DNA of 64,000 nt from Desulfosporosinus sp. (GCA_003513495.1 DOPM01000038.1:90164-154163); one strand, 5' to 3'; positions 24,017-34,061 are shown, counted from the stretch's first letter. Notes: generated by a model not told the origin, from the sequence alone. Made by a program: numbers and translations.

Positions 24017-24182
24017 TTATCACTAAGTAGTTTGAGCACTTAAGGTCTGCAAGTTTGCTTGCGGTCCCACAACAGTTTAATGGTCACAGCATCGAACGAG
24101 CCTACGTAACTGATTCAAAAAACTTTTTCCTTGTTCGAAGAGCTTCCGACAAACTGCTACAAAACTATAAGATAGGAAATAT
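24017..24182. other. Structured 3' region after pyridoxal kinase
   Basis: A 166-bp stretch with possible secondary structure: CAGTTT near 24071 can pair with AAACTG near 24153, and CGAAC with GTTCG inside. No ORF or known RNA family is recognised. It could be an untranslated tail or a small RNA; the evidence is weak. Confidence 0.25.
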
Positions 24183-24211
24183 GTCCAACCTTTGGGTTGG
24201 GCTTTTTCTTT
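24183..24211 (+). terminator. Terminator
   Basis: GTCCAACC (24183-24190) pairs with GGTTGGGC (24195-24202), with a TTTG loop, followed by TTTTTCTTT. Confidence 0.75.
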
Positions 24212-24276
24212 CGTTATTCAAGGGCTTGGGTTGACAATTAAGAATGGTGTTCTAAAAAAATGTCGTCAAATTAACC

Positions 24277-25332
24277 TCAAACGATACATGATATTTTTGT
24301 GTTAGACTGGGTAATATCAACAAAAGTTTTTCCCTTTAAAATAACCGGTCTGGTAATCTCATAGGGTGGAACATAGACAATTTCACCTTTTTCGCCGTTT
24401 TCCAGAATCACGTTTAAACCTGTAAAATGTAAAGATATGTTTTTTAAAAAGACATCCAATACACAAATATCAAATATGCTCATTCCGAGGGTCTGGAACA
24501 TTTCAAATACCGCAAAAGGATTAACCCCTTTTTTATAGATTCTATCTTGAGTCATAGCATCATACACGTCCGCAATTGCAATGATTTTAGCAAACAAATG
24601 AATTTCATGACACTGCAAGCCATAAGGATAACCTGAGCCGTCGGACCTCTCATGATGAGAAAGGACAGCCTCTTTTACGGATTGGCTAATATCCGCCACA
24701 TCCTTGATGCAAAAGTACCCCAGCAGAGAGTGATTTCTCATAATATCAAATTCCTCATCCGATAATTTCCCTGGTTTGTTGAGAATCTCATCTGGAATAA
24801 GGACTTTTCCGATATCATGCAGTAATCCAGCTTGTATGACTTCCTCAATTTCGTCCTTGGCTAAATTAAGCCAATTAGCAATAAGCATTGCGTAAAAAGC
24901 AACGTTAACACAATGAGTATATGTATATTCGTCCTTTTCTCTGAGATCTTTTAGAGACTCTATGATGTCCATACTGTTATTAATAGTTCCGTATACTAAT
25001 TTGGATAGCTGCTTAATCTTGGGATAGTTTAATTTCCCCCCCGAAGATAATTCTCTCAGGACCTGCTTTACCACTAGAACAGATTCTGCATGACTTGCCA
25101 TGATGCTTTCCTTCTTGGTTTTTCTATCTTTATCTTTTTCCTGTTTTGGCACTAATTCATCCACAGTATAAATCCAAATATACTCAATTCCGAAATCGGC
25201 AAGGCGGTTTAGGATATATTGATTCAAAATACAATCTTTGGCTACGAGAGTGATGCCTTGGTAGGTTATTACATCCTCCGCAAGAATCGTTCCGACACGA
25301 CACTGGGAGACCAGTGTTCTAATACTATCCAT
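24277..25332 (-). CDS. HD-GYP domain protein, probable c-di-GMP phosphodiesterase
   Basis: A 351-residue cytoplasmic protein and last gene of the chemosensory operon. Its HD-GYP domain spans about 105-290, with HD at 172-173 (LLHDIGK) and HHERSDGSGYP at 226-236, all catalytic metal ligands present. These enzymes hydrolyse cyclic di-GMP. The N-terminal 60 residues resemble the regulatory extension seen in DUF3391-like HD-GYP proteins; the C-terminal 60 residues look like a small beta domain. It links the pathway to second-messenger output. Confidence 0.88.
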   Translation of the reverse strand: MDSIRTLVSQCRVGTILAEDVITYQGITLVAKDCILNQYILNRLADFGIEYIWIYTVDELVPKQEKDKDRKTKKESIMASHAESVLVVKQVLRELSSGGKLNYPKIKQLSKLVYGTINNSMDIIESLKDLREKDEYTYTHCVNVAFYAMLIANWLNLAKDEIEEVIQAGLLHDIGKVLIPDEILNKPGKLSDEEFDIMRNHSLLGYFCIKDVADISQSVKEAVLSHHERSDGSGYPYGLQCHEIHLFAKIIAIADVYDAMTQDRIYKKGVNPFAVFEMFQTLGMSIFDICVLDVFLKNISLHFTGLNVILENGEKGEIVYVPPYEITRPVILKGKTFVDITQSNTKISCIV

Positions 25333-25352
25333 CGTTTCACCGCCAGCCTTCC

Positions 25353-25826
25353 TTAAAGTATACCTTCGGCTACTGATACATTAATCTCTATTTGTGATTC
25401 ATCTTCAAATATTAGTGGGATACATACAACAACTGTATTTGGAATACTCAGTTCAATATTGTCTCCTGTCAAAATGGTAGGAGGGGTGATATCCACTACT
25501 ATTTTTCCTTTGGAAAACAAGGTAGCTGTATAGCCCAAGATCATATTACATAACTCTCCAATAGCACTTTTTGCTATTTCATCAAGTTCTGTAATCATTG
25601 AACAACCCATCATTGCGGAAGCGATCTTGCAACAGGTTACTTTGTCAAAGGACAGTACAACACTGCCATGAAACCCACCTGTTATCCCAATAATAACTAG
25701 AATACCTTCGCTCCTATAGGGTACATTTTTGATATAAATCTTACCCATCTTCGTCTTCAAACCAGTAACCTGATCGATCATTTCAGTACTTGCTGATACA
25801 AAGGGATTAATATACTCAGCCTTCAT
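25353..25826 (-). CDS. cheX: CheX-like chemotaxis phosphatase
   Basis: A 157-residue CheC/CheX/FliY-family protein. The catalytic ExxN pattern is present once (Glu91-Leu-Cys-Asn94 in AIGELCNMIL), as in CheX, which dephosphorylates CheY-P. It lies between a receiver-only protein and the HD-GYP gene in the same operon, so its substrates are probably the two CheY-like proteins encoded here. Confidence 0.85.
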   Translation of the reverse strand: MKAEYINPFVSASTEMIDQVTGLKTKMGKIYIKNVPYRSEGILVIIGITGGFHGSVVLSFDKVTCCKIASAMMGCSMITELDEIAKSAIGELCNMILGYTATLFSKGKIVVDITPPTILTGDNIELSIPNTVVVCIPLIFEDESQIEINVSVAEGIL

Positions 25827-25891
25827 CCTCAGGTCTCCTTCATCTGTAACAATATCTTGATATAATTTGTAAGGTAAAGGTCGTTTAGTAA

Positions 25892-26287
25892 CTACTCTAT
25901 TAGTCTTAGTTTCCTAAGGACCTCCAGCATTTTATTCGTATCAATAGGCTTCGCAGCATAGGCCTCACACCCAATTTCAAATGCCCTATTAACAAAGTCA
26001 GTTTCAGCTAGGGCAGTCGTCATAATTACTTTAACCCTCTGTTCAGGCTTTAAGGTTTGTTTACCCTCATAGTCTCTAATAGCCTTTAATACCTTAACCC
26101 CGTCCACTTTGGGCATCATAATATCCAGGCAAATCAAATCATAGGGCTCTTTCTCTTTAATAGCCATCAAATAGGCGTCAAGTGCTTCAAGTCCATCAAC
26201 TACCAAATCGACTTCACCATATTGGGAAAGAACTTTTGACAGGAACCTCCGGCTAGCTAAATCATCCTCAGCAATTAGAATTTTCAT
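25892..26287 (-). CDS. Single-domain response regulator, CheY-like
   Basis: A 131-residue stand-alone receiver. The acidic pocket is Glu7-Asp8-Asp9, the phospho-acceptor Asp55 (CLDIMMP) and the conserved Lys in AAKPID. It carries the extended loop (KPEQRVKV) typical of receivers that pair with hybrid kinases. It begins 20 bp after a 1032-residue hybrid kinase gene, the likely phosphodonor. Confidence 0.88.
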   Translation of the reverse strand: MKILIAEDDLASRRFLSKVLSQYGEVDLVVDGLEALDAYLMAIKEKEPYDLICLDIMMPKVDGVKVLKAIRDYEGKQTLKPEQRVKVIMTTALAETDFVNRAFEIGCEAYAAKPIDTNKMLEVLRKLRLIE

Positions 26288-26307
26288 TATCCTCTACCTC
26301 CTACATC

Positions 26308-29300
26308 TTAATGTTCTAAGCGCATATATATCTCAAATTCTTGAATTAAGGTTAAGGCACATTTAGCTGCTTGTTCTAGGTTTTCTCGCCTTGCGGCAAG
26401 TTCAACTTTAAACGACAACATTTTTAACTCATCCGCTTCTATAATGTCACAGTGTTTTTTGATATTATGAGCAATTTCTTCAATCAAGCCAATATCCTCA
26501 AAGGACAAAGCATGTCTGAGTTCATCAATATCTCTGGAAACCTCTTGAAGAATAGAATATTTATCGTTTACTGCCCCCTCAATCTTGGTACTTAACACTA
26601 TCCCTGTTTCACTAATCCTGATCTCGTCATCAGGCTCAGGGCAGAATTTAATTTCTGGGCTGCTTCGGTTTAACACCTCTTCTAAGACCCGGAATAACTC
26701 CTCCATCTTAATGGGTTTGGGAATATACTCATCTAGGCCATGGGACAGAAACCTTTCCCGATCTCCAACCAGCGCGTAAGCTGTTAAGGCAATGATCGGA
26801 GTATGCCGACTCTTACCCTCTCGTTCACGAATTTTGGCCGTCGCTTCTATCCCATCCATGATGGGCATCTGAATATCCATAAAAATAGCATCGTACTGAT
26901 TTTCCTCGTGCAATGACAAGGCTTCCAACCCGTTCGAAGCGGATTCCACTGAATAACCTTTTTCTTTAAGCATCAAAGTCAACACCATTAAATTGACCTT
27001 ATCATCTTCTACAACGAGAATTCTTAAGGGTTTGAGAGTATGAATAGGGTTTAAGTGACCTTGAGCTGGTTTGCTTAGTTCCTTAGCTCTTGAGAACAGC
27101 AGACTAAAGCTAAACGTACTCCCTTTCCCTTTTTGGCTTTCTAACGTTATGGTCCCACCCATTATTTCGACTAGTTGCTTGGAAATGGCTAGACCCAAAC
27201 CCGTACCACCATATTTTCTTGTAATTGAACCATCTACTTGACTAAAGTTTCTAAAAAGTTTAGCTTTTTCTTGATCCGATATACCAACACCTGTATCAGA
27301 AATTGAAAAATTCAACTCAACTGCTTTGTTAGTCATTGCTAATAGCTCAACAGAAAGTGTAACTTTTCCATGTTCCGTAAACTTTAGAGCATTATTTAAT
27401 AAATTGTTTAGAATTTGTCTTAACCTATTGGGATCTCCTTGTAAGATTTGCGGTATAGAAGAGGAACTGTCACAACATAATTCCAATTTCTTTTTCAAAG
27501 CTAGTGGCAAATGGGTTTTGATGGTTGAATCTAAGAGTTCCTGAAGGTTAAACCCTATCGTTTCGATCACTAAATGACCAGCTTCTATCTTGGAAAAATC
27601 TAAAATATCATTTATTATTCTCAGTAGTGAATCTGCGCAATCCTTGGCAATCTCTAAGTTTTCTCGCTGCTCATCGGTTATATTCGCTAGAAGAGTTAAA
27701 TCAATCATGCCTGCTATTCCATTAATAGGTGTACGAATTTCATGACTCATATTCGCCAGGAATTCACTTTTCGCCCGATTTGCGGCCTCAGCTTTATCTT
27801 TAGCCTGATTCAGTTCATTTTCAACATGTATACGCTCAGTCATATCCGTTAAGATTGAGACAAAATAACCAGGCTCGGGACTATAAATTTTTACAGAAAA
27901 CCATCGTTCACTCCACTTGGAGTAGTAGATCGGTAAATCAAGAACAATTCCTCTGGAAGCAACCTCTCCGTATTCATCCATTCTTTTTCTATAGATTTCA
28001 GGATGTTCGGCGGAGAAAAGCTCCGAATACTTCTTGCCAATAATCTCTTCTCGAGATACATTAAATATCTTTTCATAGGCTTCGTTAACCTCTAGAATTT
28101 CATAATCGATGGGTTTCCCTGAAGCATCAAAAATAACCTTGTTATAGGCAAAGCTCTCCGGCATATTCATAATTAACGTACGATAATGTTCATATAAAAT
28201 CCTTTGGTTTTCCTCGCTTTTTAGTAATGCTTGATCCGCTTTTCTACGTTCCGAGATATCCCGCGCAAAGGATAGAATGTATTTTTTACCATCCATCTCA
28301 ATAAGCTGCGATTTAACCTCAGCTGGTACTTCTTGGCCGTCCTTAGAAAGAAAAATGTTTTCAAAAGTGAATTGTCCGTCAGTTATTAATTTTTTAAGTA
28401 GATTAATATATGTTCCTTTATGTTTGGTAAAATCATAAACATGCAGATTGAGCATCTCTTCTTTGCTGTACCCCATTCTCTGACAAGTTAAGGGGTTAAC
28501 ATCGATAATTTTGGCAGTAAGTGATCCTCCTTCTTGGATCTCGTGAAGAAAGATCCCATCTTGCGCTACATCGAACAAACTACGATACTTTTTTTCACTA
28601 TCCATAAGCGACTTTTCCCAACGTTTCCGCTCAGTGATATCTCGAATGATACTCACTAAAAAGCGTTGATCCTCTATAAATGTACCATAGGAACTCACTT
28701 CAACGGGAAAAGTACTGCCATCTTTTCGAATATGATTAGTTTCAAATAACAGCCCTTGGTCTCCTACTTGTTTCATTTGCTCTGATGCTAAATCAACGGA
28801 CTCTCGAAAATCAAAAATTTTTAAAGCTAGGATTTCTTCTCTAGTATAACCATAGGCACGAATCGCCGCCTCATTAGCTTCTAAAATGTTGCCCTCTGTA
28901 TCCATAAATAAAATAATATCGCGAGCTTTTTCTAGAATTACTTGATATTTCTTTGCAGCCCTCTCTACTAGTTTGCTGTCAGTAATATTATCGAGTGCTA
29001 CGACTACCTTGCGTTTGTCCCTTATCCTAATCGGAGTAATACTTGCCTTAAACCAATATCTTCTCTTTATTTCATGATCAATTAATACTTGACAGTACTC
29101 CAGGTCGGTGGTAGCTTGTCCGGCATTAAAAGCTAACACAATAGCCAATCTTAACTTACAGGATTGGCATTTTGGTCCAAAGCCACACCCCTGAACATCT
29201 TCAATACTCCCCTGACAGTGAATCTCGTTACCAATACGTTTTCCTAAAATTCCTCGCTGGTTATGATCTAAATACTCCACTCCAGAATTGTTAATTTTCT

Positions 29301-29406
29301 CAATTAAGAAATCCTCATTAATCAAAAACATTCCAATGGGACTACTATTAAAAATTATCTCAAAATTACTAGCCTCGGTGTTTACATTATTCACAATCAC
29401 ACTCAC
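26308..29406 (-). CDS. Soluble hybrid histidine kinase with four PAS domains
   Basis: A 1032-residue kinase with no membrane segment. Order: PAS 1 (about 10-135) with a Cys-rich insert (HCQGSIEDVQGCGFG, then CQSCKLR), PAS 2 (145-260), PAS 3 (270-390), PAS 4 (400-535), HisKA with SHEIRTP (about 560), ATPase with GGTGLGLAI, a receiver with MDIQMPIMDG, and a C-terminal Hpt-like helical domain (IAHNIKKHC). The cysteines in PAS 1 suggest a redox or metal cofactor (inference). Encoded within the chemosensory operon, next to cheD. Confidence 0.9.
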   Translation of the reverse strand: MSVIVNNVNTEASNFEIIFNSSPIGMFLINEDFLIEKINNSGVEYLDHNQRGILGKRIGNEIHCQGSIEDVQGCGFGPKCQSCKLRLAIVLAFNAGQATTDLEYCQVLIDHEIKRRYWFKASITPIRIRDKRKVVVALDNITDSKLVERAAKKYQVILEKARDIILFMDTEGNILEANEAAIRAYGYTREEILALKIFDFRESVDLASEQMKQVGDQGLLFETNHIRKDGSTFPVEVSSYGTFIEDQRFLVSIIRDITERKRWEKSLMDSEKKYRSLFDVAQDGIFLHEIQEGGSLTAKIIDVNPLTCQRMGYSKEEMLNLHVYDFTKHKGTYINLLKKLITDGQFTFENIFLSKDGQEVPAEVKSQLIEMDGKKYILSFARDISERRKADQALLKSEENQRILYEHYRTLIMNMPESFAYNKVIFDASGKPIDYEILEVNEAYEKIFNVSREEIIGKKYSELFSAEHPEIYRKRMDEYGEVASRGIVLDLPIYYSKWSERWFSVKIYSPEPGYFVSILTDMTERIHVENELNQAKDKAEAANRAKSEFLANMSHEIRTPINGIAGMIDLTLLANITDEQRENLEIAKDCADSLLRIINDILDFSKIEAGHLVIETIGFNLQELLDSTIKTHLPLALKKKLELCCDSSSSIPQILQGDPNRLRQILNNLLNNALKFTEHGKVTLSVELLAMTNKAVELNFSISDTGVGISDQEKAKLFRNFSQVDGSITRKYGGTGLGLAISKQLVEIMGGTITLESQKGKGSTFSFSLLFSRAKELSKPAQGHLNPIHTLKPLRILVVEDDKVNLMVLTLMLKEKGYSVESASNGLEALSLHEENQYDAIFMDIQMPIMDGIEATAKIREREGKSRHTPIIALTAYALVGDRERFLSHGLDEYIPKPIKMEELFRVLEEVLNRSSPEIKFCPEPDDEIRISETGIVLSTKIEGAVNDKYSILQEVSRDIDELRHALSFEDIGLIEEIAHNIKKHCDIIEADELKMLSFKVELAARRENLEQAAKCALTLIQEFEIYMRLEH

Positions 29407-29411
29407 CCGCC

Positions 29412-29882
29412 TTAAAAATTAAACGGAAGCGTAATGACTTCGATATTTCCTGTTCTTACGCTCATTGTAATACTTCGACTAATCTCTCCACCTATATAAG
29501 CGTCTAAAATCTTTAAGTCCATTCCCAAAAGAATTTCTCGAACTGCCTTAATATTCTTTGGCCCAATGTTGAAGTAATCATCCGTTCTTATTGAGACCGC
29601 TCCTCCGAAGATCTTTACTTGCAAATCCTTACGTTGACTGCCATATTTCCTACAAAGTTGATCAACTAAGATTGGTATGCCCGTTGTAGCATAGTAACCT
29701 GGTCGCCGCAGAGTCTCTTGCAAATCTGAAGGATTTGGTAAAGCGATATGAATCATGCCTGCTAAATGAATCACGGGATTATAAATGGTTACGGCAACGC
29801 AAGAAGCTAATGCATAAGTCTTTATGACGTCTTGCGGAGCATTAGTGGTGACATATTCCCCGATACCGATGATTCTATCCAT
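29412..29882 (-). CDS. cheD: CheD, chemoreceptor glutamine deamidase
   Basis: A 156-residue protein. The catalytic cysteine is Cys28 in ASCVAVTIY and the histidine is His45 in GMIHIALP. CheD deamidates receptor glutamines and, with CheC/CheX partners, tunes adaptation. It overlaps cheB by 8 bp, implying coupled translation. Confidence 0.93.
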   Translation of the reverse strand: MDRIIGIGEYVTTNAPQDVIKTYALASCVAVTIYNPVIHLAGMIHIALPNPSDLQETLRRPGYYATTGIPILVDQLCRKYGSQRKDLQVKIFGGAVSIRTDDYFNIGPKNIKAVREILLGMDLKILDAYIGGEISRSITMSVRTGNIEVITLPFNF

Positions 29883-30897
29883 TCTTCTTCCTTAATAGAT
29901 TTACTAGAGTTTGGGCCATTGTCTCCAGGGGAACTTGCCGCTCGACTGCCCCGATTTCAAAAGCCACTTTAGGCATTCCATACACCACGGAGGATTTTTC
30001 ATCCTGCCCTAAGGTTAGAGCCCCCTTTCTTCGCATGGCAAGCAGTCCTTTTGCACCGTCATAACCCATCCCCGTAAGAATAACCCCGATCGCCCCCGGG
30101 CCTACTTCTTTAGCCATTGATTCAAAGAGGATATCAATTGATGGACAGTGTCCATTGACCTTTTCACCATCGAAGCACTCCACTCTGAATCGATCTCCGG
30201 CTCTCTTAATCCGCATATGTTTTCCGCCTGGGGCTATAAGCGCACACCCTTGATCAACATAATCTCCCGACTGAGCCTCCTTAACTCGTAGCTGGGTTGA
30301 ATTATTCAGTCTCTCCGCAAACAACCTGGAAAATATGGGAGGAATATGTTGAGTCACCACAATGCCCGGCATTTTAGGAGTTAACATTTTCAAGATATGA
30401 AAAACGGCCTCCGTTCCTCCAGTCGAAGCTCCTATGGCTATAAGTTTTTCTTTCAGGACAGCCCCCTCTTCAACCACTTTAGTATGGCTCTGCCCAACCA
30501 AACCAATCTTTGCCCTTGCCGCTATTTTTATCTTCTGGATCAATTCATGAATAAAACCTTCAACATCTTGAACGGATTGGACATTAGGCTTCGTCACAAA
30601 ATCTACGGCCCCTGCTTTCATTGCCTCAAAGACGGCCATACTGACAGAGCTGACAACCACAACAGGTAATGGGTATTGGGGTAAAAGTCGCTTGATAAAT
30701 TCAATCCCATTCATTTTAGGCATTTCAATATCGCAGGTCATCACGTCGGGATCAAATTCTAAGATTTTATCTCGAGCATCAAAGGGATCGAAAGCCTTAG
30801 CCACTACTTCTATGCTCGGGTCGCTAGAAATCCCTCTTGCTAGCACTTCACGAAAGATCAGAGAATCATCGACAATCAGCACTTTTATCTTTCCCAT
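29875..30897 (-). CDS. cheB: CheB, receptor methylesterase/response regulator
   Basis: A 340-residue protein with an N-terminal receiver (Asp56 in MTCDIEMP) and a C-terminal methylesterase. The catalytic Ser158 is in IGASTGGTEA and His184 in VTQHIPP, with Asp in GMGYDGAKG. It removes methyl groups from MCP glutamates. It overlaps cheD and lies 2 bp after cheR. Confidence 0.95.
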   Translation of the reverse strand: MGKIKVLIVDDSLIFREVLARGISSDPSIEVVAKAFDPFDARDKILEFDPDVMTCDIEMPKMNGIEFIKRLLPQYPLPVVVVSSVSMAVFEAMKAGAVDFVTKPNVQSVQDVEGFIHELIQKIKIAARAKIGLVGQSHTKVVEEGAVLKEKLIAIGASTGGTEAVFHILKMLTPKMPGIVVTQHIPPIFSRLFAERLNNSTQLRVKEAQSGDYVDQGCALIAPGGKHMRIKRAGDRFRVECFDGEKVNGHCPSIDILFESMAKEVGPGAIGVILTGMGYDGAKGLLAMRRKGALTLGQDEKSSVVYGMPKVAFEIGAVERQVPLETMAQTLVNLLRKKNG

Positions 30898-30899
30898 GC

Positions 30900-31718
30900 T
30901 TAAAATTCCTTTCGGTAGACGGCGGGTAAAATATGTTGATACTCCGTCTCGTTTCGATTCAATGATTCCGAGTGTCCAATGAATAAGTATCCACCTGGCT
31001 CAGTTGCATCATAGAACTTCTTAACTAACTCCATTTTCGTTTTATTATCAAAGTAAATCATCACATTCCGACAAAAAATTACGTGAAATTTCTTTTTAAA
31101 GGGTAAGGGATTGTCCATAAGATTAAACTTTCGATATATCACTTCATTCCTAATCTCAGGGATTAGGACGGATTTTTCATAGTCTAATTTGTTAAAGTAC
31201 TTAAGCTTCCAAAAAGCAGGTAAGGTAGCTATACGTTCATTGCTATAAACCCCTTCAAGAGCGATGTCTAAAACTTTGCTCGAAATGTCCGTTGCCAAAA
31301 TTTTAGTGTCCCACAATTTTTTCTCCATGCCAAAGAATTCATCGATGATCATTGCTAACGTGTAGGGCTCTTCTCCACTCGAACATCCCGCACTCCAGAT
31401 TCTTAGATCCTTTGTCTGAGAGTTCGCGACCAACTGTGGAAGAACTTTTTCCTTAAAAAAATTAAAATGGTCCACTTCACGCATAAAGAACGTATGATTT
31501 GTCGTTACTTTATCTATAAGAGTTACCACTCCATCCCCTGTTTTATCAGCCACTATATAATTGAAATAGTCAGCAAAACTGCTGAAGCTTTTTTCAGTTA
31601 GAACATTGCTTAGTCTTCCGGCCAGTAAGGTTTGTTTCTCATCCTTAAGAAAGATTCCGTAATTGGTTTTAATATAATCCGCGAGTTGCCTGAACTCTCT
31701 TTCCGAAATCTTTAACAT
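30900..31718 (-). CDS. cheR: CheR, receptor methyltransferase
   Basis: A 272-residue SAM-dependent methyltransferase for MCP glutamates. An N-terminal helical domain precedes the SAM-binding core (IWSAGCSSGEEPYTLAM), and the C-terminal FCRNVMIYFD and GYLFIGHSESL motifs are standard. It is immediately upstream of cheB. Confidence 0.95.
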   Translation of the reverse strand: MLKISEREFRQLADYIKTNYGIFLKDEKQTLLAGRLSNVLTEKSFSSFADYFNYIVADKTGDGVVTLIDKVTTNHTFFMREVDHFNFFKEKVLPQLVANSQTKDLRIWSAGCSSGEEPYTLAMIIDEFFGMEKKLWDTKILATDISSKVLDIALEGVYSNERIATLPAFWKLKYFNKLDYEKSVLIPEIRNEVIYRKFNLMDNPLPFKKKFHVIFCRNVMIYFDNKTKMELVKKFYDATEPGGYLFIGHSESLNRNETEYQHILPAVYRKEF

Positions 31719-31769
31719 TTATCCACCTCCCTCGTTTTGCTATTATATCTTCCTTAATTAAGTCTTTAG

Positions 31770-31797
31770 TTTAGGAGAGCCTTGTGGCTCTCCTAAA
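31770..31797 (-). terminator. Intra-operon hairpin after MCP gene
   Basis: TTTAGGAGAGCC (31770-31781) and GGCTCTCCTAAA (31786-31797) form a perfect 12-bp stem in the 87-bp gap between the MCP and cheR. It has no strong T tract and may set relative transcript levels rather than end the operon. Confidence 0.6.
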
Positions 31798-31805
31798 TAC
31801 TTTTT

Positions 31806-33548
31806 CTAATATTTTCCAAACTCTCGGTCACTTAGAGAAATCTTAGGCTTACTGCTGGTTGCTGCAACCTCAGCATATCCTAGATCTTCATTCAGAGAAC
31901 TATAGTTCCCTTTTTTCTTTTGAGACATATCCTCTAACATGCGTAAAACCTCGGGGTTCAGTTCCTCATACCCTTTATAAGTAGAGCTTGTCGATTTCTT
32001 CAGTTTAAACTTATTGACCTGCTCTCTTAATAGGTCTGCTTGACTTGAAAGCTCCTCGCTAGCTGCAGCACTTTCTTCAGACGTAGCGGAATTGGTCTGC
32101 ACAACATCGGACACTTGCATAATACCTTGGTTCACTTGGTTAATTCCCAAAGCTTGTTCATTCGATGCTGTAGCAATTTCTCCAACCAGGTTCGCTGCTT
32201 TTGTAACACCCTCGACAATTGTATTGAGGGCTGCCGCGGTATCGTTAGCTATTTTTGTACCACCTTCAACCTTTTTGATGGAACCCTCAATCAGTGCCGT
32301 TGTCTCTTTTGCTGCGTTGGCGCTTCTAGCAGCCAAATTACGAACTTCTTCTGCCACAACCGCAAAACCTTTACCATGCTGTCCAGCTCTTGCGGCCTCA
32401 ACAGCCGCATTAAGCGCTAGGATATTCGTTTGGAAGGCAATTTCGTCGATAACTTTGATGATCTTGGAAATGTTTCCGGAGGATTCATTAATATCGTCCA
32501 TAGCCTTAAGCATGCCTTGCATTTGCTCATTACCTTTGACTGCCCCCTCCTGTGCAGCTAAGGCTAACTCATTGGCCTGGGTTGCATTTGTAGCATTGAG
32601 TCTTGTCTGATTTGAGATCTCCTCCATGGAGGCCGTAAGTTGTTCAATTGAACTCGCTTGCTCTGTAGACCCTTGGGAGAGCGCTTGAGCAGAGGCTGAG
32701 ACCTGTCTTGACCCTGAAGCAACCTGAGATGACGCATTGTTTATTTCGCCCATGACTTCATTTAGCGATACAATGACATTGCTTAAAGAATTCATTAACA
32801 TCCCAACTTCATCCTTGGTAGTAACATCAATGTTGACATCAAGATCGCCTTCCGCAAGGCTGTTGGCTACTTCCACCAACTTATTCAATGGTCTACTGAT
32901 AATTGAGCTTATGAAAAAGCCTAAACCAATGGCTATGAGTACCCCTGCGATTATGACCACAATCATAGTGACTGTAGCAGTATTAGCCGTCTGATTGTTA
33001 CCATCGGCCTTAGCCTTTGCATCCTGTAATTTAACCTCTGTAATGTCTGTTATGGCATCCTGGAGTTCTTTATTGGCAATTCCGGCAGGGCTGGTTGCAC
33101 TCATAAATGCTAGAGCTTCTTCATTTCTCCCTTGTAATGCAAGCTCAATCACCTTAGTCATCTCTTGAAAATAAGAATTATTATCCTTTACCAGATCATC
33201 GTACAAGCCCCTCATTCTGTCTGATAGGATTGTTTTCTCGAAAGATATTAAATCCTTATCAATGGTTGCTTTTCTCGCAACAAATTCTTCTGCGTAACTT
33301 TTCTTCTGTACTGGGTCATTTGATAGGATAAGATCACGACTATGAACTCTAGCCCTTTGGAACTCAGTCGAAATCTCCGCTAATTGTGAGATTGGCACCG
33401 TCATGTTCTCATAAAGCTCAGTATCGGCATTATCGATGGTTTTGATATTTACGATACCAACAACTCCAACAACTGCTGCTATAAGCGCAACAAAAATAAA
33501 CCCTGATATTAACTTTGCAGCAATTTTCATATTCATAAACCATTTCAT
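31806..33548 (-). CDS. Methyl-accepting chemotaxis protein with 4HB sensor
   Basis: A 580-residue transmembrane receptor. TM1 (about 10-31) and TM2 (about 190-213) enclose a four-helix-bundle ligand domain; HAMP follows, then a long signalling domain with the invariant tip (IDEIAFQTNILALNAAVEAA). Gln/Glu methylation sites are likely in the flanking helices. GGAGGTG precedes the ATG. As the only MCP in the operon it is the probable dedicated input. Confidence 0.93.
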   Translation of the reverse strand: MKWFMNMKIAAKLISGFIFVALIAAVVGVVGIVNIKTIDNADTELYENMTVPISQLAEISTEFQRARVHSRDLILSNDPVQKKSYAEEFVARKATIDKDLISFEKTILSDRMRGLYDDLVKDNNSYFQEMTKVIELALQGRNEEALAFMSATSPAGIANKELQDAITDITEVKLQDAKAKADGNNQTANTATVTMIVVIIAGVLIAIGLGFFISSIISRPLNKLVEVANSLAEGDLDVNIDVTTKDEVGMLMNSLSNVIVSLNEVMGEINNASSQVASGSRQVSASAQALSQGSTEQASSIEQLTASMEEISNQTRLNATNATQANELALAAQEGAVKGNEQMQGMLKAMDDINESSGNISKIIKVIDEIAFQTNILALNAAVEAARAGQHGKGFAVVAEEVRNLAARSANAAKETTALIEGSIKKVEGGTKIANDTAAALNTIVEGVTKAANLVGEIATASNEQALGINQVNQGIMQVSDVVQTNSATSEESAAASEELSSQADLLREQVNKFKLKKSTSSTYKGYEELNPEVLRMLEDMSQKKKGNYSSLNEDLGYAEVAATSSKPKISLSDREFGKY

Positions 33549-33569
33549 TTATAGACACCTCCGCATATT

Positions 33570-34061
33570 TTATAAATCGTTAATTGTTTCCAAATCTGTT
33601 TCATTAAGGAGCTTATCTGAATCCAAGAGAAGTTTAACATCGTTTCCTACTTTGCCGATCCCTTTGATGTACTTATTTCCATCCTTAGCCACGTTCGGCG
33701 GAGCTACAATCTCTTCATCAGGAATAGATATCACCTCGGATACACTGTCAACGATGAGACCAATCGAGACCTCTCTGATCTCAATGACTACTATACAGGT
33801 CCTATCGTTATACTCTCTATAGGGCTTTCTAAAACGCAACCGCACATCCATAACTGGAATAATCTTACCTCGCAAATTAATAATTCCTTTAATATATTCG
33901 GGCATTTCAGGGATTTCAGTAATGGGCTGTAAGCCTATGATTTCAGTGACATATTTGATTTCAATTCCGTAGAATTCACTGCCCATACAGAAGGTTAGAA
34001 ACTTGCCTTTCTGAGTATCTTCAGTCAAGTCTGCTGCTTCTAGTTCAACAATATCTGCCAT
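33570..34061 (-). CDS. cheW: CheW coupling protein
   Basis: A 163-residue CheW-domain protein that couples receptor to CheA. The pattern FYGIEIKYVTEIIG, PEYIKGIINLRGKIIPVMDV and SVSEVISIPDEEI is typical. It lies between cheA and the MCP gene. Confidence 0.94.
   Translation of the reverse strand: MADIVELEAADLTEDTQKGKFLTFCMGSEFYGIEIKYVTEIIGLQPITEIPEMPEYIKGIINLRGKIIPVMDVRLRFRKPYREYNDRTCIVVIEIREVSIGLIVDSVSEVISIPDEEIVAPPNVAKDGNKYIKGIGKVGNDVKLLLDSDKLLNETDLETINDL

Noticed and set aside
32092..32610. A long rightward frame within the MCP gene
   Set aside because: It is antisense to the conserved signalling domain; a low-complexity Ala/Ser reading is expected there.
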